Below are positions 17,307 to 26,592 of a stretch of 64,000 nt of DNA, piece by piece (the first letter of the stretch is position 1; every line of letters starts with the position of its first letter). The notes under the pieces are model-generated. The model saw only the letters and a list, made by a program, of their open reading frames with translations, made no database searches and was not told the origin of the DNA. The position numbers were made by a program, and so were the translations under genes. The stretch comes from JANRLF01 sp033762815 (GTDB lineage Bacteria > Bacteroidota > Bacteroidia > Chitinophagales > CAIOSU01), in NCBI GenBank assembly GCA_033762815.1, contig JANRLF010000005.1, positions 69,801 to 133,800 of the forward strand, read 5' to 3'.

Positions 17307-18278
17307 TCAGTCAAACGACTGGTTGTGGCTGTTGGATATTTCCAGCATTTTCTCGTACTCGTCCGGGCTTAGGTCGTTGTAGTAGAAGTTGATGGGGTTA
17401 ATAGGTTGCCCCCCTTTGTGCACCTCATAATGCACGTGGGGACCGGTAGAGGTTCCAGTATTGCCTACTAGGCCTAGTTGGTCGCCGCGTTTTACTTTTT
17501 GCCCAGGCCTAACCGTGATACGGCTCATGTGCCCATATACGGTTTCATAACCAAAGCCGTGGTCAACAATTACGTGATTGCCAAACCCACGACTATCAAA
17601 ATTGGCTTCTTTCACTACCCCGTCGCCCGTTGCGAAAATAGGTGTACCGATGGGGGCATTGAAGTCCATGCCATAGTGCATCTTGCGGGTTTTATAGATA
17701 GGGTGGATGCGGAAACCATAACCAGAAGCCACCCGGGTGAGGTTTTTGTTGGCTACGGGCATTATGGCCGGTATGGAGGCCAGCATTTGTTCCTTTTTCT
17801 TGATCAGTCGATTGATTTCGTCGTAAGATTTCGACTGGATATACATTTGCTTGCCCACCTTATCAATCATCTTGGCTGTTTCAATCATCAGCTCGCTGTT
17901 GTCAAAGCTTTGCAGGTCGGCATATTTGCTGGAGCCACCCGTACCTGCTGTGCGCACGCTTTCAGAAATGGGCTCAGCCTCAAAAATAACCCGATAGATA
18001 TTGTCGTCGCGCTTTTGCAAGCCGGCTAGTACTTGCGACATTTGAGCCAGCTTTTTTTGGTTCCATTCATAGTTTTGGCGCAACTGTTCTATTTCGCGCC
18101 GCATTTCCCGTTCCTTGGGCGAATCGATATAGCGCCACACGATGGCAAATATGACGATAGAGAACACGAACGAGGAGGAAAGAAAGCCAAAGGCACGGAG
18201 CAGCCGTTTGCTGAAACTCACTTCAATCTTCTCGTAGCGGAGCGACTGCTTGTTGTAATAATACTTTACTTTTTTCAT
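17307..18278 (-). CDS. M23 family peptidoglycan endopeptidase
   Basis: A 323-residue single-pass membrane protein. A basic N-terminus precedes one helix (about residues 28-50), then a coiled coil (about 55-95 and 140-175), then a LytM/M23 domain (about 190-300). Zn ligands are visible: H-Y-G-M-D (first His and Asp) and H-V-H-Y-E (final H-x-H). The domain cuts peptidoglycan cross-bridges; the coiled coil suggests control by partners, as in EnvC-like or MepM-like proteins. All catalytic residues are present. It is convergent with the DUF4199 gene and divergent from alaS. Confidence 0.93.
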   Translation of the reverse strand: MKKVKYYYNKQSLRYEKIEVSFSKRLLRAFGFLSSSFVFSIVIFAIVWRYIDSPKEREMRREIEQLRQNYEWNQKKLAQMSQVLAGLQKRDDNIYRVIFEAEPISESVRTAGTGGSSKYADLQSFDNSELMIETAKMIDKVGKQMYIQSKSYDEINRLIKKKEQMLASIPAIMPVANKNLTRVASGYGFRIHPIYKTRKMHYGMDFNAPIGTPIFATGDGVVKEANFDSRGFGNHVIVDHGFGYETVYGHMSRITVRPGQKVKRGDQLGLVGNTGTSTGPHVHYEVHKGGQPINPINFYYNDLSPDEYEKMLEISNSHNQSFD

Positions 18279-18388
18279 TACTTAACCGCGTGAAATCAGT
18301 AATTTTGACGCCTGTTTAAGTCGTGTGTTAAACAAATTTAAACAAATCTTCCCTTTTTGGGAAACTTCAACCTATCAACAGTGCCGCC

Positions 18389-21013
18389 ATGCTATCCGCC
18401 CAGATTAGAGAGACCTTTTTGAATTTCTTCGCTTCCAAAGACCATAAGATAGTACCTTCTGCCCCCATCGTGGTAAAGGATGACCCTACATTAATGTTCA
18501 CCAATGCGGGCATGAACCAGTTTAAGGACTATTTCTTAGGCAACCGTACCGCAGAATATCCCCGTATTGCCGATACCCAAAAATGCCTACGGGTATCGGG
18601 CAAGCACAACGATTTAGAGGAGGTTGGGCTGGATACCTACCACCACACCATGTTCGAAATGTTGGGCAACTGGTCTTTCGGCGATTACTTCAAAGAGGAA
18701 GCCATTTCATGGGCTTGGGAGTTGCTGACCGAGGTGTACAAAATGGACAAAAGCCGCCTGTATGTTACCTATTTTGAAGGCGATGTAGCAGAAAATTTGG
18801 AAGCGGATGAGGAAACACGGCAGATTTGGTCGCGCTTTGTATCAGCAGACAGGATTTTGAAAGGAAACAAAAAAGACAATTTCTGGGAAATGGGCGCTAC
18901 CGGCCCCTGTGGACCTTGCACGGAAATACACGTGGATATTAGGGATGATGCGGAAAGGGCTTTGGTGGACGGCAAAACACTGGTAAACGCCAGCCACCCG
19001 CACGTAATCGAGATTTGGAACAACGTATTCATCCAGTTCAATCGTTCCGCCAATGGCAGCCTTTCCGTTCTGCCAGCCAAGCACGTGGATACGGGTATGG
19101 GCTTTGAACGCCTTTGCATGGTATTGCAAGGCAAAAAATCAAATTACGATACAGACGTATTTACTCCTTTAATAGCTACCGTAGAGGCAATTAGTGGCAT
19201 CCAATACCAATACAGCGATAGTAAGCAAGACGTCGCCATGCGGGTAATTGCCGACCACATTCGAGCTGTGACCTTTACCATTGCCGATGGGCAGCTGCCG
19301 TCCAATACAGGCGCGGGTTACGTTATCCGCCGCATCCTACGCAGGGCGGTAAGGTATGGTTATTCCTATCTCGACTTGAAAGAGCCGTTCTTCCATAAGC
19401 TGGTAGTAGTGGTGGCAAAGCAATTCGAACATGTATTCACTAATGTATTGAGCCAGTTGGATTTGGTAGAAAAAGTAATCAGGGAAGAAGAAGCTACTTT
19501 TTTGAATACTTTGGGCGGAGGCTTGAAAAAATTTGCGGCTATCTCCAATATCTCCGGCAAGGAAATAGGTGGCAGGGAGGCTTTTGAACTCTATGACACT
19601 TTTGGCTTCCCGATTGATTTGACCCGATTGCTAGCAGCAGAGCAAGGATTGACCATTGACGAGGCTGGCTTCGAAACGGAATTGAAAAAGCAAAAGGAGA
19701 GGAGCAAGAAGGATGCAGCCGTCAATCAAGAAGATTGGGTGCAACTAGTGGAAGATGAGGAGGAAGAATTTGTGGGATATGACTTCACGGAAGCTAACGT
19801 ACACTTGGTTCGTTACCGAAAGGTTGTGGCTAAAGAAAAAGAGCAATATCAGTTGGTGTTCAATTACACTCCCTTTTATGCGGAAGGCGGAGGCCAAGTG
19901 GGCGATACGGGTTATCTAATTGCTGATGATGAAAAGGTAAGGATTACCGACACCAAAAAAGAGAATAACCTAATCATCCATTATAGCGATGAATTGCCCA
20001 AAAATCTGAATGGCTCTTTTAAAGCGGTAGTGGATAATACGAAACGCATTTACACCGAGCGCAACCATACCGCCACGCATTTGTTGCACGAGGCCTTACG
20101 CAGCGTATTAGGCACTCACGTGCAGCAAAAAGGTTCCTTGGTAAACGAGGATTACCTCCGTTTCGATTTTTCGCATTTCGCTAAGGTGAGCGATGAGGAA
20201 CTGGTCCGCATTGAATCCATTGTGAATGAAAACATCCTGCACAATTTTCCACTGGACGAGCGGAGGCATGTGCCCATGAACGAAGCCAAGAATATGGGTG
20301 CTATGGCCTTGTTCGGGGAGAAATATGGCGACGTTGTAAGGGTAATCCGCTTTGGCAACTCAGTAGAGTTGTGTGGTGGCACCCACGTGAAGGCCACTGG
20401 CAACATTGGCTTGTTCAAAATCGTTTCGGAAAGCGCTGTTGCGGCAGGTATTCGGCGGATTGAAGCGGTTACCGGTATGGGTGCTCTGTCCCATATTAAT
20501 GGCAAATTGGAGCAATTGGAAAAAATCAGCGTATTATCGCGCAATACCCGGGATATTGTAAAGGGCATTGAGGCCTTGGTAACGGAAAACAATGACTTGC
20601 GCAAAGAATTGGAACGCCTGCAAAACCAACAGGCAGGCCAATTGAAGGAAACGCTAAAAGGCCAGGTACAATCCATCAATGGGATTCACTTTTTGGCAGT
20701 CACCGTGCCATTGAATGCTGCAGAGGCCATCAAAAACCTAGCTTTCAACTTACGCCAAGAAGTGGAAAATTTATTCCTGGTACTAGGTGCCGAAATGGAC
20801 GGAAAAGCGCACTTAACAGTAATGCTGGATGACCAATTGGTAAAAGATATGGGTTTGAATGCCAGCAATATTGTGCGTGAACTAGCCCGTGAAATAGAAG
20901 GTGGGGGAGGTGGACAGCCCTTTTACGCTACTGCCGGGGGCAAAAAACCGCAAGGTCTTGCCAAGGCCATGGCAAAAGCCCAGGAAATGGTGGCCTCCAT
21001 GCAACAAGCTTGA
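18389..21013 (+). CDS. alaS: Alanine--tRNA ligase
   Basis: An 874-residue class II synthetase that charges tRNA-Ala. The aminoacylation core has the motif 2-type HHTMFEMLGNWSFGDYF (about residues 85-102). The tRNA recognition segment and the editing domain follow, with Zn ligands in HTATHLLHE (about 570) and CGGTH (about 670). The C-terminal DHHA1-type oligomerisation region carries the GGGGGQPFYATAGG motif. Length is normal. A TlpA-like gene begins just after the stop. Confidence 0.98.
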   Translation: MLSAQIRETFLNFFASKDHKIVPSAPIVVKDDPTLMFTNAGMNQFKDYFLGNRTAEYPRIADTQKCLRVSGKHNDLEEVGLDTYHHTMFEMLGNWSFGDYFKEEAISWAWELLTEVYKMDKSRLYVTYFEGDVAENLEADEETRQIWSRFVSADRILKGNKKDNFWEMGATGPCGPCTEIHVDIRDDAERALVDGKTLVNASHPHVIEIWNNVFIQFNRSANGSLSVLPAKHVDTGMGFERLCMVLQGKKSNYDTDVFTPLIATVEAISGIQYQYSDSKQDVAMRVIADHIRAVTFTIADGQLPSNTGAGYVIRRILRRAVRYGYSYLDLKEPFFHKLVVVVAKQFEHVFTNVLSQLDLVEKVIREEEATFLNTLGGGLKKFAAISNISGKEIGGREAFELYDTFGFPIDLTRLLAAEQGLTIDEAGFETELKKQKERSKKDAAVNQEDWVQLVEDEEEEFVGYDFTEANVHLVRYRKVVAKEKEQYQLVFNYTPFYAEGGGQVGDTGYLIADDEKVRITDTKKENNLIIHYSDELPKNLNGSFKAVVDNTKRIYTERNHTATHLLHEALRSVLGTHVQQKGSLVNEDYLRFDFSHFAKVSDEELVRIESIVNENILHNFPLDERRHVPMNEAKNMGAMALFGEKYGDVVRVIRFGNSVELCGGTHVKATGNIGLFKIVSESAVAAGIRRIEAVTGMGALSHINGKLEQLEKISVLSRNTRDIVKGIEALVTENNDLRKELERLQNQQAGQLKETLKGQVQSINGIHFLAVTVPLNAAEAIKNLAFNLRQEVENLFLVLGAEMDGKAHLTVMLDDQLVKDMGLNASNIVRELAREIEGGGGGQPFYATAGGKKPQGLAKAMAKAQEMVASMQQA

Positions 21014-21093
21014 ATTTGAACCAAATAGTGCCGATCGATTGTTTCCATCAACGCAGTAATCCTTTGTATATTAGCATAAAATCAACCAAAAAA

Positions 21094-22209
21094 ATGAAAA
21101 GCCTACTTTTAGTATTGATAACGCTGGCAGCTTTCTTCTCCTGTAACAGCAGTGCTTCCAACGATGCCAATAATGGCTATCAGATAAAAGGGAACTTAAA
21201 AGGCGCAGATGGTATGACCATTTACTTGGATAAGCTCTCCTTTAACCAAGGGGTGCCTATTGACACCAACATTATAGGAAAAGATGGTGCTTTCGAGATG
21301 AAAGGCGATATCAAAGAAAAAGGCCTTTACTTGTTGCGCATTAGCCAAGATAAAACATGGGTAGTGATACTGGGACCAGGCGAAAAAATCGATTTCAACG
21401 GCGATTTTAATAACCTTTTCGGTTATGAGGTAAAAGGTTCTGCTGAAAATACCAGTTTGGCGGGGTTCATTAAAAACTTTGGTTCAAGGAGCCTGCAGAT
21501 GCAGCAAATCAGCCAAGATTTCAATAACGCGCGCATGAACAATGCCGACCAACAGGCTTTGATGAGCTATCAATTGCAATACCAGCAACTGGGGCAAATG
21601 ATTAACAGTGAGATAAAAGGATATGCCGATACCGTTAGTTCGCCATTGCTAGCGGTTTTTGCAGGCAGTTTATTGCCCATGGAGCAAGAATATGCCTACT
21701 TGGAAGCACTAGTTAAAAAAGCTGACGCAAAGCAGCCCAATTCCCCTTTTATAGGCGAAATGAAAAACCGTTTGGCACCTTTCACCAGTTTGTCAGATGG
21801 CAAGCCCGCACCCGATTTTGAAGTGAAAGGCCCCAAAGGAGAAACTTACAAGCTGTCACAATTGAAAGGCCAAGTAGTGCTGTTGGATTTTTGGGCTTCC
21901 TGGTGCCGCCCCTGCCGCATGGAAAACCCCAATGTGGTAACTGCATACAATACTTACAAGGACAAAGGCTTTACCGTTTTCAGCGTATCACTGGATGATA
22001 ACATGCAGGCTTGGGTACAAGCAATTGGCCAAGATAATTTAGCATGGCCCTACCATGGCAGCGAATTGAAAAAATGGGATAGTGCTATTGGCCGCATGTA
22101 CAATGTTAGCTCCATACCTACCAATTTTTTAATTGACAAGGATGGTAAAATCATTGGTAAGAATTTGCGGGGCGAGGCTTTGCAGCAAAAGCTGGCCAGC
22201 ATCTTCTAA
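21094..22209 (+). CDS. TlpA-like thioredoxin lipoprotein with DUF4369 domain
   Basis: A 371-residue envelope protein. The ATG at 21094 gives a lipoprotein signal peptide with lipobox FFSC near residue 17; an earlier in-frame ATG at 21010 overlaps the alaS stop and would put 28 extra residues ahead of the signal, so it is unlikely. An N-terminal DUF4369 domain (about 30-130) is followed by a helical linker and an AhpC/TSA-thioredoxin domain (about 235-370) with the redox motif WCRPC. Such proteins reduce or isomerise disulfides in the periplasm. Both catalytic Cys residues are present. Confidence 0.92.
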   Translation: MKSLLLVLITLAAFFSCNSSASNDANNGYQIKGNLKGADGMTIYLDKLSFNQGVPIDTNIIGKDGAFEMKGDIKEKGLYLLRISQDKTWVVILGPGEKIDFNGDFNNLFGYEVKGSAENTSLAGFIKNFGSRSLQMQQISQDFNNARMNNADQQALMSYQLQYQQLGQMINSEIKGYADTVSSPLLAVFAGSLLPMEQEYAYLEALVKKADAKQPNSPFIGEMKNRLAPFTSLSDGKPAPDFEVKGPKGETYKLSQLKGQVVLLDFWASWCRPCRMENPNVVTAYNTYKDKGFTVFSVSLDDNMQAWVQAIGQDNLAWPYHGSELKKWDSAIGRMYNVSSIPTNFLIDKDGKIIGKNLRGEALQQKLASIF

Positions 22210-22215
22210 AAAATG

Positions 22216-22250
22216 AAAGGCACTGCCCGGTGTGGAAGAGCAGTGCCTTT
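22216..22250. terminator. Terminator between the TlpA-like and sigma factor genes
   Basis: An 11-bp perfect stem AAAGGCACTGC (22216-22226) and GCAGTGCCTTT (22240-22250) with a 13-base loop sits between the convergent genes. On the minus strand it is followed by a T-rich run (TTTCATTTTTT), so it best fits the sigma operon but may act both ways. Confidence 0.8.
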
Positions 22251-22270
22251 CGACAAACAAACCTACTTTT

Positions 22271-23131
22271 TTACAAATAGTATCTGAGGCTTTTCGTTGC
22301 GCCCATCCTTCGCATTTTATTCAGGGCTTGTATTTTCAACTGTCGCACGCGTTCGCGGCCCAGTTCCATTGCATTGGCAATATCGTCTATGAACATGGGC
22401 GTATACCCTTCCAGTCCATAGCTCATTCTAATTATCTCTGCTTCGCGCATGCTCAGTTTTTCCAAGCATTCTCCTAGTTCCTCCTTCAATGATGCTATCA
22501 TCATTTCATCGTCAGGAGAAGCGGCATTGTGGTTGGCTATCAAACCATAGGCACTGCTATCCTCGTCTTCGCCCAGCGGCTCGTCCAATGACAAGTGGCG
22601 CTGTTGGTTGTTCATAGCCAGACGCACCTCTAATGCGGGAATGCTGAGGGCGTCGGCTATGGCATCTTCACTGGGTTCAAACCCATACATTTGCTCTAAT
22701 TTGGCAAACTCTGCTTGTATCTTCTGTATTTGTGCAACCTGGTTGCTGGGCAGCCGTACTATCCTGGCATGCTCGTTCAGGGCTTTCAACATACACTGTC
22801 TTATCCAAAACACGGCATAGGAAATAAACTTATAGCCGCGGGAATCGTCAAATCTATTGGCAGCTTTTATCAAGCCTATATTGCCTTCACTAATCAAGTC
22901 TTCTAGTGACATGCCAAAGCCTTCATACTGCTTGGCCACTGATATCACAAAGCGTAAGTTGCCGGTCACCAATTTGTCCAAGGCGGCCATATCGCCCATT
23001 TTGATGCGTTTGGCCAACATGGCTTCCTGATCAATATTGATGGTTTCTTGCTTCGAAACCTCCTTGAAGTATTTTTCCAAGGCTATGGAATCCCTATTGG
23101 TGATTTTTTGAGAAATTTTCAATTGTCTCAT
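22271..23131 (-). CDS. Divergent RpoD-like sigma-70 factor
   Basis: A 286-residue group 1/2-type sigma factor that would direct RNA polymerase to promoters. The N-terminus MRQLKISQKITNRDS is the hallmark of the short Bacteroidota primary sigma factor. Region 1.2 (about 15-45), region 2 (about 55-125 with DLISEGNIGLIKAANRFD and YAVFWIRQ), region 3 (about 130-200) and region 4 (about 220-280 with ERVRQLKIQAL) are all present. It differs from the canonical primary factor as I know it at several conserved positions (FWIRQC in place of WWIRQS; MYGFEPSEDAIADAL) so it is probably a paralogue. It follows another sigma-like gene after 69 bases on the same strand. Confidence 0.88.
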   Translation of the reverse strand: MRQLKISQKITNRDSIALEKYFKEVSKQETINIDQEAMLAKRIKMGDMAALDKLVTGNLRFVISVAKQYEGFGMSLEDLISEGNIGLIKAANRFDDSRGYKFISYAVFWIRQCMLKALNEHARIVRLPSNQVAQIQKIQAEFAKLEQMYGFEPSEDAIADALSIPALEVRLAMNNQQRHLSLDEPLGEDEDSSAYGLIANHNAASPDDEMMIASLKEELGECLEKLSMREAEIIRMSYGLEGYTPMFIDDIANAMELGRERVRQLKIQALNKMRRMGATKSLRYYL

Positions 23132-23200
23132 ATACGCTATAATCCGTCTGCTTTAGTTAAAAAATAAAATGGAAGTAAATACTTGGAAGCAAAAGTTTGT

Positions 23201-23749
23201 TTAAGCCCGATGTGCCGATGGCAACAAGTTGTGCATCTTAGCTATCTCATACACTTTTGAGTGGAGCAACTCCGTCATTTCCAAGTCGTTGGGCTCCTGG
23301 TCTGCATCATTTTCGAACCGGCTGAAGCTTTTTGATATTTCCCAAAGCTCCTGTATCATAATGGCCGGTGCCAAACTGATTTGTGCTTGTTCGTGTAAGG
23401 CTTTCAAAATGGATTGGCGTATCCACCAGATTGCATAATGCCTAAAGGAAGTATTGTTTTCGCTGCTGAACCTTGTGGCTGCCTTTACAAGGCCAATGTT
23501 GCCGGCATAGATAAGCTCTTGCAATGATAGGCCTTGTTTACGATAACGTATCGCAACCGCTTTTACCAATTTCAGGTGTGCGTTGACCAATAAACTTAAT
23601 GATGATAAATCTCCTATTGCAGCTTTCTTGGCCAGTATCGCTTCGCTTTGGCCATTCAGGTGTTTATCGCTGTCAAATTCAGTAAGGAAGGTCTTTATGG
23701 TAGTATCGCGCCTCTCCCGGATAGTATGCTCCCGCTTTCTCAATCTCAT
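23201..23749 (-). CDS. Truncated sigma-70 paralogue lacking region 4
   Basis: A 182-residue protein similar in its first ~150 residues to RpoD-like sigma factors: a basic start MRLRKREHTIRERRD, region 1.2 (TTIKTFLTEFD), region 2 with ELIYAGNIGLVKAATRF and YAIWWIRQSILKAL, and a partial region 3 (about 125-165). It then ends; no region 4 helix-turn-helix is present and the 69 bases before the next gene cannot hold one. It may bind core polymerase and -7 DNA without -33 recognition, act as a competitor, or be a decayed duplicate. The core and -10 reading residues look conserved. GTG at 23755 is an alternative start. Confidence 0.82.
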   Translation of the reverse strand: MRLRKREHTIRERRDTTIKTFLTEFDSDKHLNGQSEAILAKKAAIGDLSSLSLLVNAHLKLVKAVAIRYRKQGLSLQELIYAGNIGLVKAATRFSSENNTSFRHYAIWWIRQSILKALHEQAQISLAPAIMIQELWEISKSFSRFENDADQEPNDLEMTELLHSKVYEIAKMHNLLPSAHRA

Positions 23750-23864
23750 CCCCACGTAATTTCGTTATCAATCGTCCTCGTTTGTCTTGTACGGCAGCAC
23801 GAAAAAATGGTTGCACCATCAGGAGATAAAATTCACCAACACTCTCTATTTGATTGATAATTAA

Positions 23865-25037
23865 TTACTTAACCAAATACTCATAATTACCGTGTGCGTC
23901 TTTCACGGTCAGTTTAGCAGTTGCTGATAGCTGTACATAGCCAATAATTTTTGCCTCGATATTAAATCCTTTTGCTATAGCAATGATTTCTTTAGCTCCT
24001 TCTGGGGTGGTGTATACTTCCATACGGTGGCCCATATTGAATACTTCGTACATTTCGCGCCAACTGGCACCACTTTCCGATTGGATAAGCTTAAACAAAG
24101 GCGGTATCGGCAGTAAGTCATCCTTTACAATATGTACGCCTTGGGCAAATTTTAGCACCTTGGTTTGACCACCACCACTGCAATGGATGATGCCATGTAT
24201 ATCTTGCTTGCCGTTTTGTAAAATCTGCTTGATAACGGGCGCATAGGTGCGGGTGGGGGAGAGGATAAGCTTGCCGATTGGCATGCCTGTTTCCGGTTCA
24301 ATATCCGTTAATGTCTTACTGCCTGAATACACCAAGTCCGCAGGGGTGTTGGCATCATAGCTTTCAGGATACTTAGTGGATAAATACTTGCTCAGCACAT
24401 CATGTCGGGCTGAAGTAAGCCCATTACTGCCCATGCCGCCATTATATTCCTGCTCATAGCTGGCTTGACCATAAGATGCCAAGCCCACAATCACATCGCC
24501 AGGTTGTATTTTGATATCTATTACCGCTTCCTTTGGCAGACGGGCAAAGGCTGTAAAGCCGACGTCTAAGGTGCGCACAATATCGCCCACATCGGCAGTT
24601 TCGCCTCCTGCCAATATCAAATTAATTCCCCACTGGTGCCATTCTTCAATTAAGGCAGTGGTTCCTGCTATCAGGGCACTCACCACTTCTCCAGGAATCA
24701 GATGCTTGTTTCTGCCAATGGTCGAGGAAAACACAATGTTGTCAAAAGCGCCCACACAAATAAGGTCATCCAGGTTCATCACCAAGGCATCCTGAATAAT
24801 GCCCTTCCATACGTTCATATCACCTGTCTCTTTCCAATACAGATATGCCAATGACGTTTTGGTACCTGCCGTGTCGGCGTGCATAATATTGCAATATGCT
24901 TCATCTCCTGCAACATAATCTGGCAATATTTTACAGAATGCATTTGGGAAAAGCCCCTTATCCAAATGCTGGATAGCATGGTGCACATCTTCCTTTTGCG
25001 ATGAAACCCCTCTTCCTGCGTAGCGTGCCTCGGTCAT
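23865..25037 (-). CDS. purM: Phosphoribosylformylglycinamidine cyclo-ligase
   Basis: A 390-residue AIR synthetase of purine biosynthesis, forming aminoimidazole ribotide with ATP. The N-terminus RYAGRGVSSQKEDV, HADTAGTKTSLA, and LAGGETADVGDIV match the ATP-binding and PurM-fold signatures; HCSGGGQTKVLKFA is in the C-terminal half. It is slightly longer than the ~345-residue E. coli enzyme, as usual for Bacteroidota. It lies 6 bases after the PsbP-like gene, which itself follows the NlpC/P60 gene, so three genes appear to be cotranscribed. Confidence 0.93.
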   Translation of the reverse strand: MTEARYAGRGVSSQKEDVHHAIQHLDKGLFPNAFCKILPDYVAGDEAYCNIMHADTAGTKTSLAYLYWKETGDMNVWKGIIQDALVMNLDDLICVGAFDNIVFSSTIGRNKHLIPGEVVSALIAGTTALIEEWHQWGINLILAGGETADVGDIVRTLDVGFTAFARLPKEAVIDIKIQPGDVIVGLASYGQASYEQEYNGGMGSNGLTSARHDVLSKYLSTKYPESYDANTPADLVYSGSKTLTDIEPETGMPIGKLILSPTRTYAPVIKQILQNGKQDIHGIIHCSGGGQTKVLKFAQGVHIVKDDLLPIPPLFKLIQSESGASWREMYEVFNMGHRMEVYTTPEGAKEIIAIAKGFNIEAKIIGYVQLSATAKLTVKDAHGNYEYLVK

Positions 25038-25043
25038 GATGAT

Positions 25044-25544
25044 TTATGATAGGGTAATGCTCTCCACCATTTTTTTAAAGGTAGGGAAGTAGGCCTTATA
25101 ATCACCTGAAGCGGCGGTACAGGTTATGACAATCAAATTGCCATTCTTCACCAACAATATTGAATAACAAGTTAGCTTGGTTTCACTCATGGCAAATTCA
25201 CTCACCATAAAGCGGGCATCGATACCGCCCACTTTCATTTTGCCTTCTTCCTTTACGGTTGCGTTTAGCATTTGCTCCATCCCATCCTTGCTCTCCTTCA
25301 TTTGGGTATCGAGCGTACCGGTTGAAGGAGCCACCACTAAGTTTACATTTTCGGAAAAAAGATCATTCTCATCTACCAAAGGGCTGGCGATGAAAAACTC
25401 TACCATTTCATTGGCTTCATTGTTCGCTTTCCAGTCCGATGGGTAGGAAATCTTCATTGTCTTGGATTGAAACATTTCCATTTTTTGTGCATAGGCTTGA
25501 TAGCCAAGCATTAGGAAAGCAGAGAGCAACACGGTAAAGCGCAT
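25044..25544 (-). CDS. Secreted PsbP/DcrB-fold-like protein
   Basis: A 166-residue exported protein. The signal peptide ends near AYAQ (residue ~19). The mature part, opening with strands and the ISYPSDWK segment, then a long strand-helix pattern ending in FKKMVESITL, resembles the PsbP/DUF1795-like fold seen in many small Bacteroidota envelope proteins. No catalytic motif is visible. ATG 25544 was preferred over TTG 25565 because the latter overlaps the upstream stop and delays the signal peptide. It sits between the NlpC/P60 and purM genes. Confidence 0.65.
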   Translation of the reverse strand: MRFTVLLSAFLMLGYQAYAQKMEMFQSKTMKISYPSDWKANNEANEMVEFFIASPLVDENDLFSENVNLVVAPSTGTLDTQMKESKDGMEQMLNATVKEEGKMKVGGIDARFMVSEFAMSETKLTCYSILLVKNGNLIVITCTAASGDYKAYFPTFKKMVESITLS

Positions 25545-25557
25545 GGTAGTAGATTTA

Positions 25558-26508
25558 TTACTCAAAGATACGCTTTACAAAAAGAATCTTGCCCTTCCAA
25601 TAATCCCAGCTCAAGGTTTTTGGGCCATCAATGGTTACACCTGATGATGATGAGGCGTGTATAAAGCTGATTTGCCCATTATCATTTTCGTGTACAATGC
25701 CCACATGGCTGGTATAGTAGCTGTCGCCTTTTTTGGAGCCAAAGAAAATCAAATCGCCTTTTTGTGCATCTTTCAATGGAATGGTTTTGCCCAATACTGA
25801 TTGGTTTTGCGAACCGTGTGGCAAATTTATGTCATAGGCCTTGTACACATAGCAAACATAGCCAGAGCAATCAAAACCACCTTCAGGCGACAAGCCCGAA
25901 CCCGAACGCCTATAAGGGGTACCCATCAAGCTTTCCGCATAATCGATAATCATATTGGCTTTGTGGTCGCTCAAATCTGCTATGGGTTCATTCTCCACCG
26001 ATTCCAATTTCATGCTAGTGGGAGTAGCTTCCATAAAGAACTCTCGATAGGCCTTGGTCGTATCGTTCCAAATGCTTGCCAGGTACTTATAATAAACCGC
26101 GCTTTCGGTTCTGTTGACGGTGTTGTATATTCCATCGGCAGTTTCTTCGGTTACCCGTTTCAATTCGTCCCATTCCCAGGTAAAACTCTTCAACGCTGTG
26201 GGGAATTTGTCCATTCCCTTCGCCTTACTGCTGTATAACAAGGCCAATTTCAAAGCTTCGTTGGCTTGTTTTCCATCAGATATCAAATGTATTTGAAGGC
26301 TGGGCATTGCCACCAACAAGCAGGCTAGGGGCTCTTTGGGCTTCGTTTGCAAATAGGTATTGGCTTGTTGTATGCAATCCTCATACTGCCCGTTTTCGTA
26401 TAGATACAGCATAGATTGCAGCTTGGTGTCCATAGCAAATGATGACAGGCTTAGCCAGCACAGCAATGCAGTAAACAGGAAATGTAAGCGTCGGATTGGC
26501 ATTCCCAT
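25558..26508 (-). CDS. NlpC/P60 cell-wall peptidase
   Basis: A 316-residue exported protein with an N-terminal signal peptide (ends near SSFA), a helical TPR-like half (about 25-165), and a C-terminal NlpC/P60 domain (about 185-315). The catalytic triad is visible: Cys in GGFDCSGYV, His in TSHVGIV, and a third His in FIHASS. These enzymes cut D-Glu-diamino acid bonds in wall peptides. The start at 26508 (ATG; a second ATG 6 bases on) is set by a promoter directly upstream, which excludes the longer frame to 26559. Confidence 0.9.
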   Translation of the reverse strand: MGMPIRRLHFLFTALLCWLSLSSFAMDTKLQSMLYLYENGQYEDCIQQANTYLQTKPKEPLACLLVAMPSLQIHLISDGKQANEALKLALLYSSKAKGMDKFPTALKSFTWEWDELKRVTEETADGIYNTVNRTESAVYYKYLASIWNDTTKAYREFFMEATPTSMKLESVENEPIADLSDHKANMIIDYAESLMGTPYRRSGSGLSPEGGFDCSGYVCYVYKAYDINLPHGSQNQSVLGKTIPLKDAQKGDLIFFGSKKGDSYYTSHVGIVHENDNGQISFIHASSSSGVTIDGPKTLSWDYWKGKILFVKRIFE

Positions 26509-26513
26509 ACCCA

Positions 26514-26544
26514 CAAAATTAAATAAACTGCCTATTGGTTCAAA
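26514..26544 (-). promoter_or_regulatory. Promoter of the NlpC/P60-PsbP-purM operon
   Basis: On the minus strand TTTG (26544-26541), 19 bases, then TAATTTTG (26521-26514). This matches the Bacteroidota -33/-7 pair completely. The ATG follows 5 bases later. Confidence 0.7.
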
Positions 26545-26592
26545 TAGGTTTCCATCCACAATAGTTATGTTAACTTCATATCAAAAAAACAC

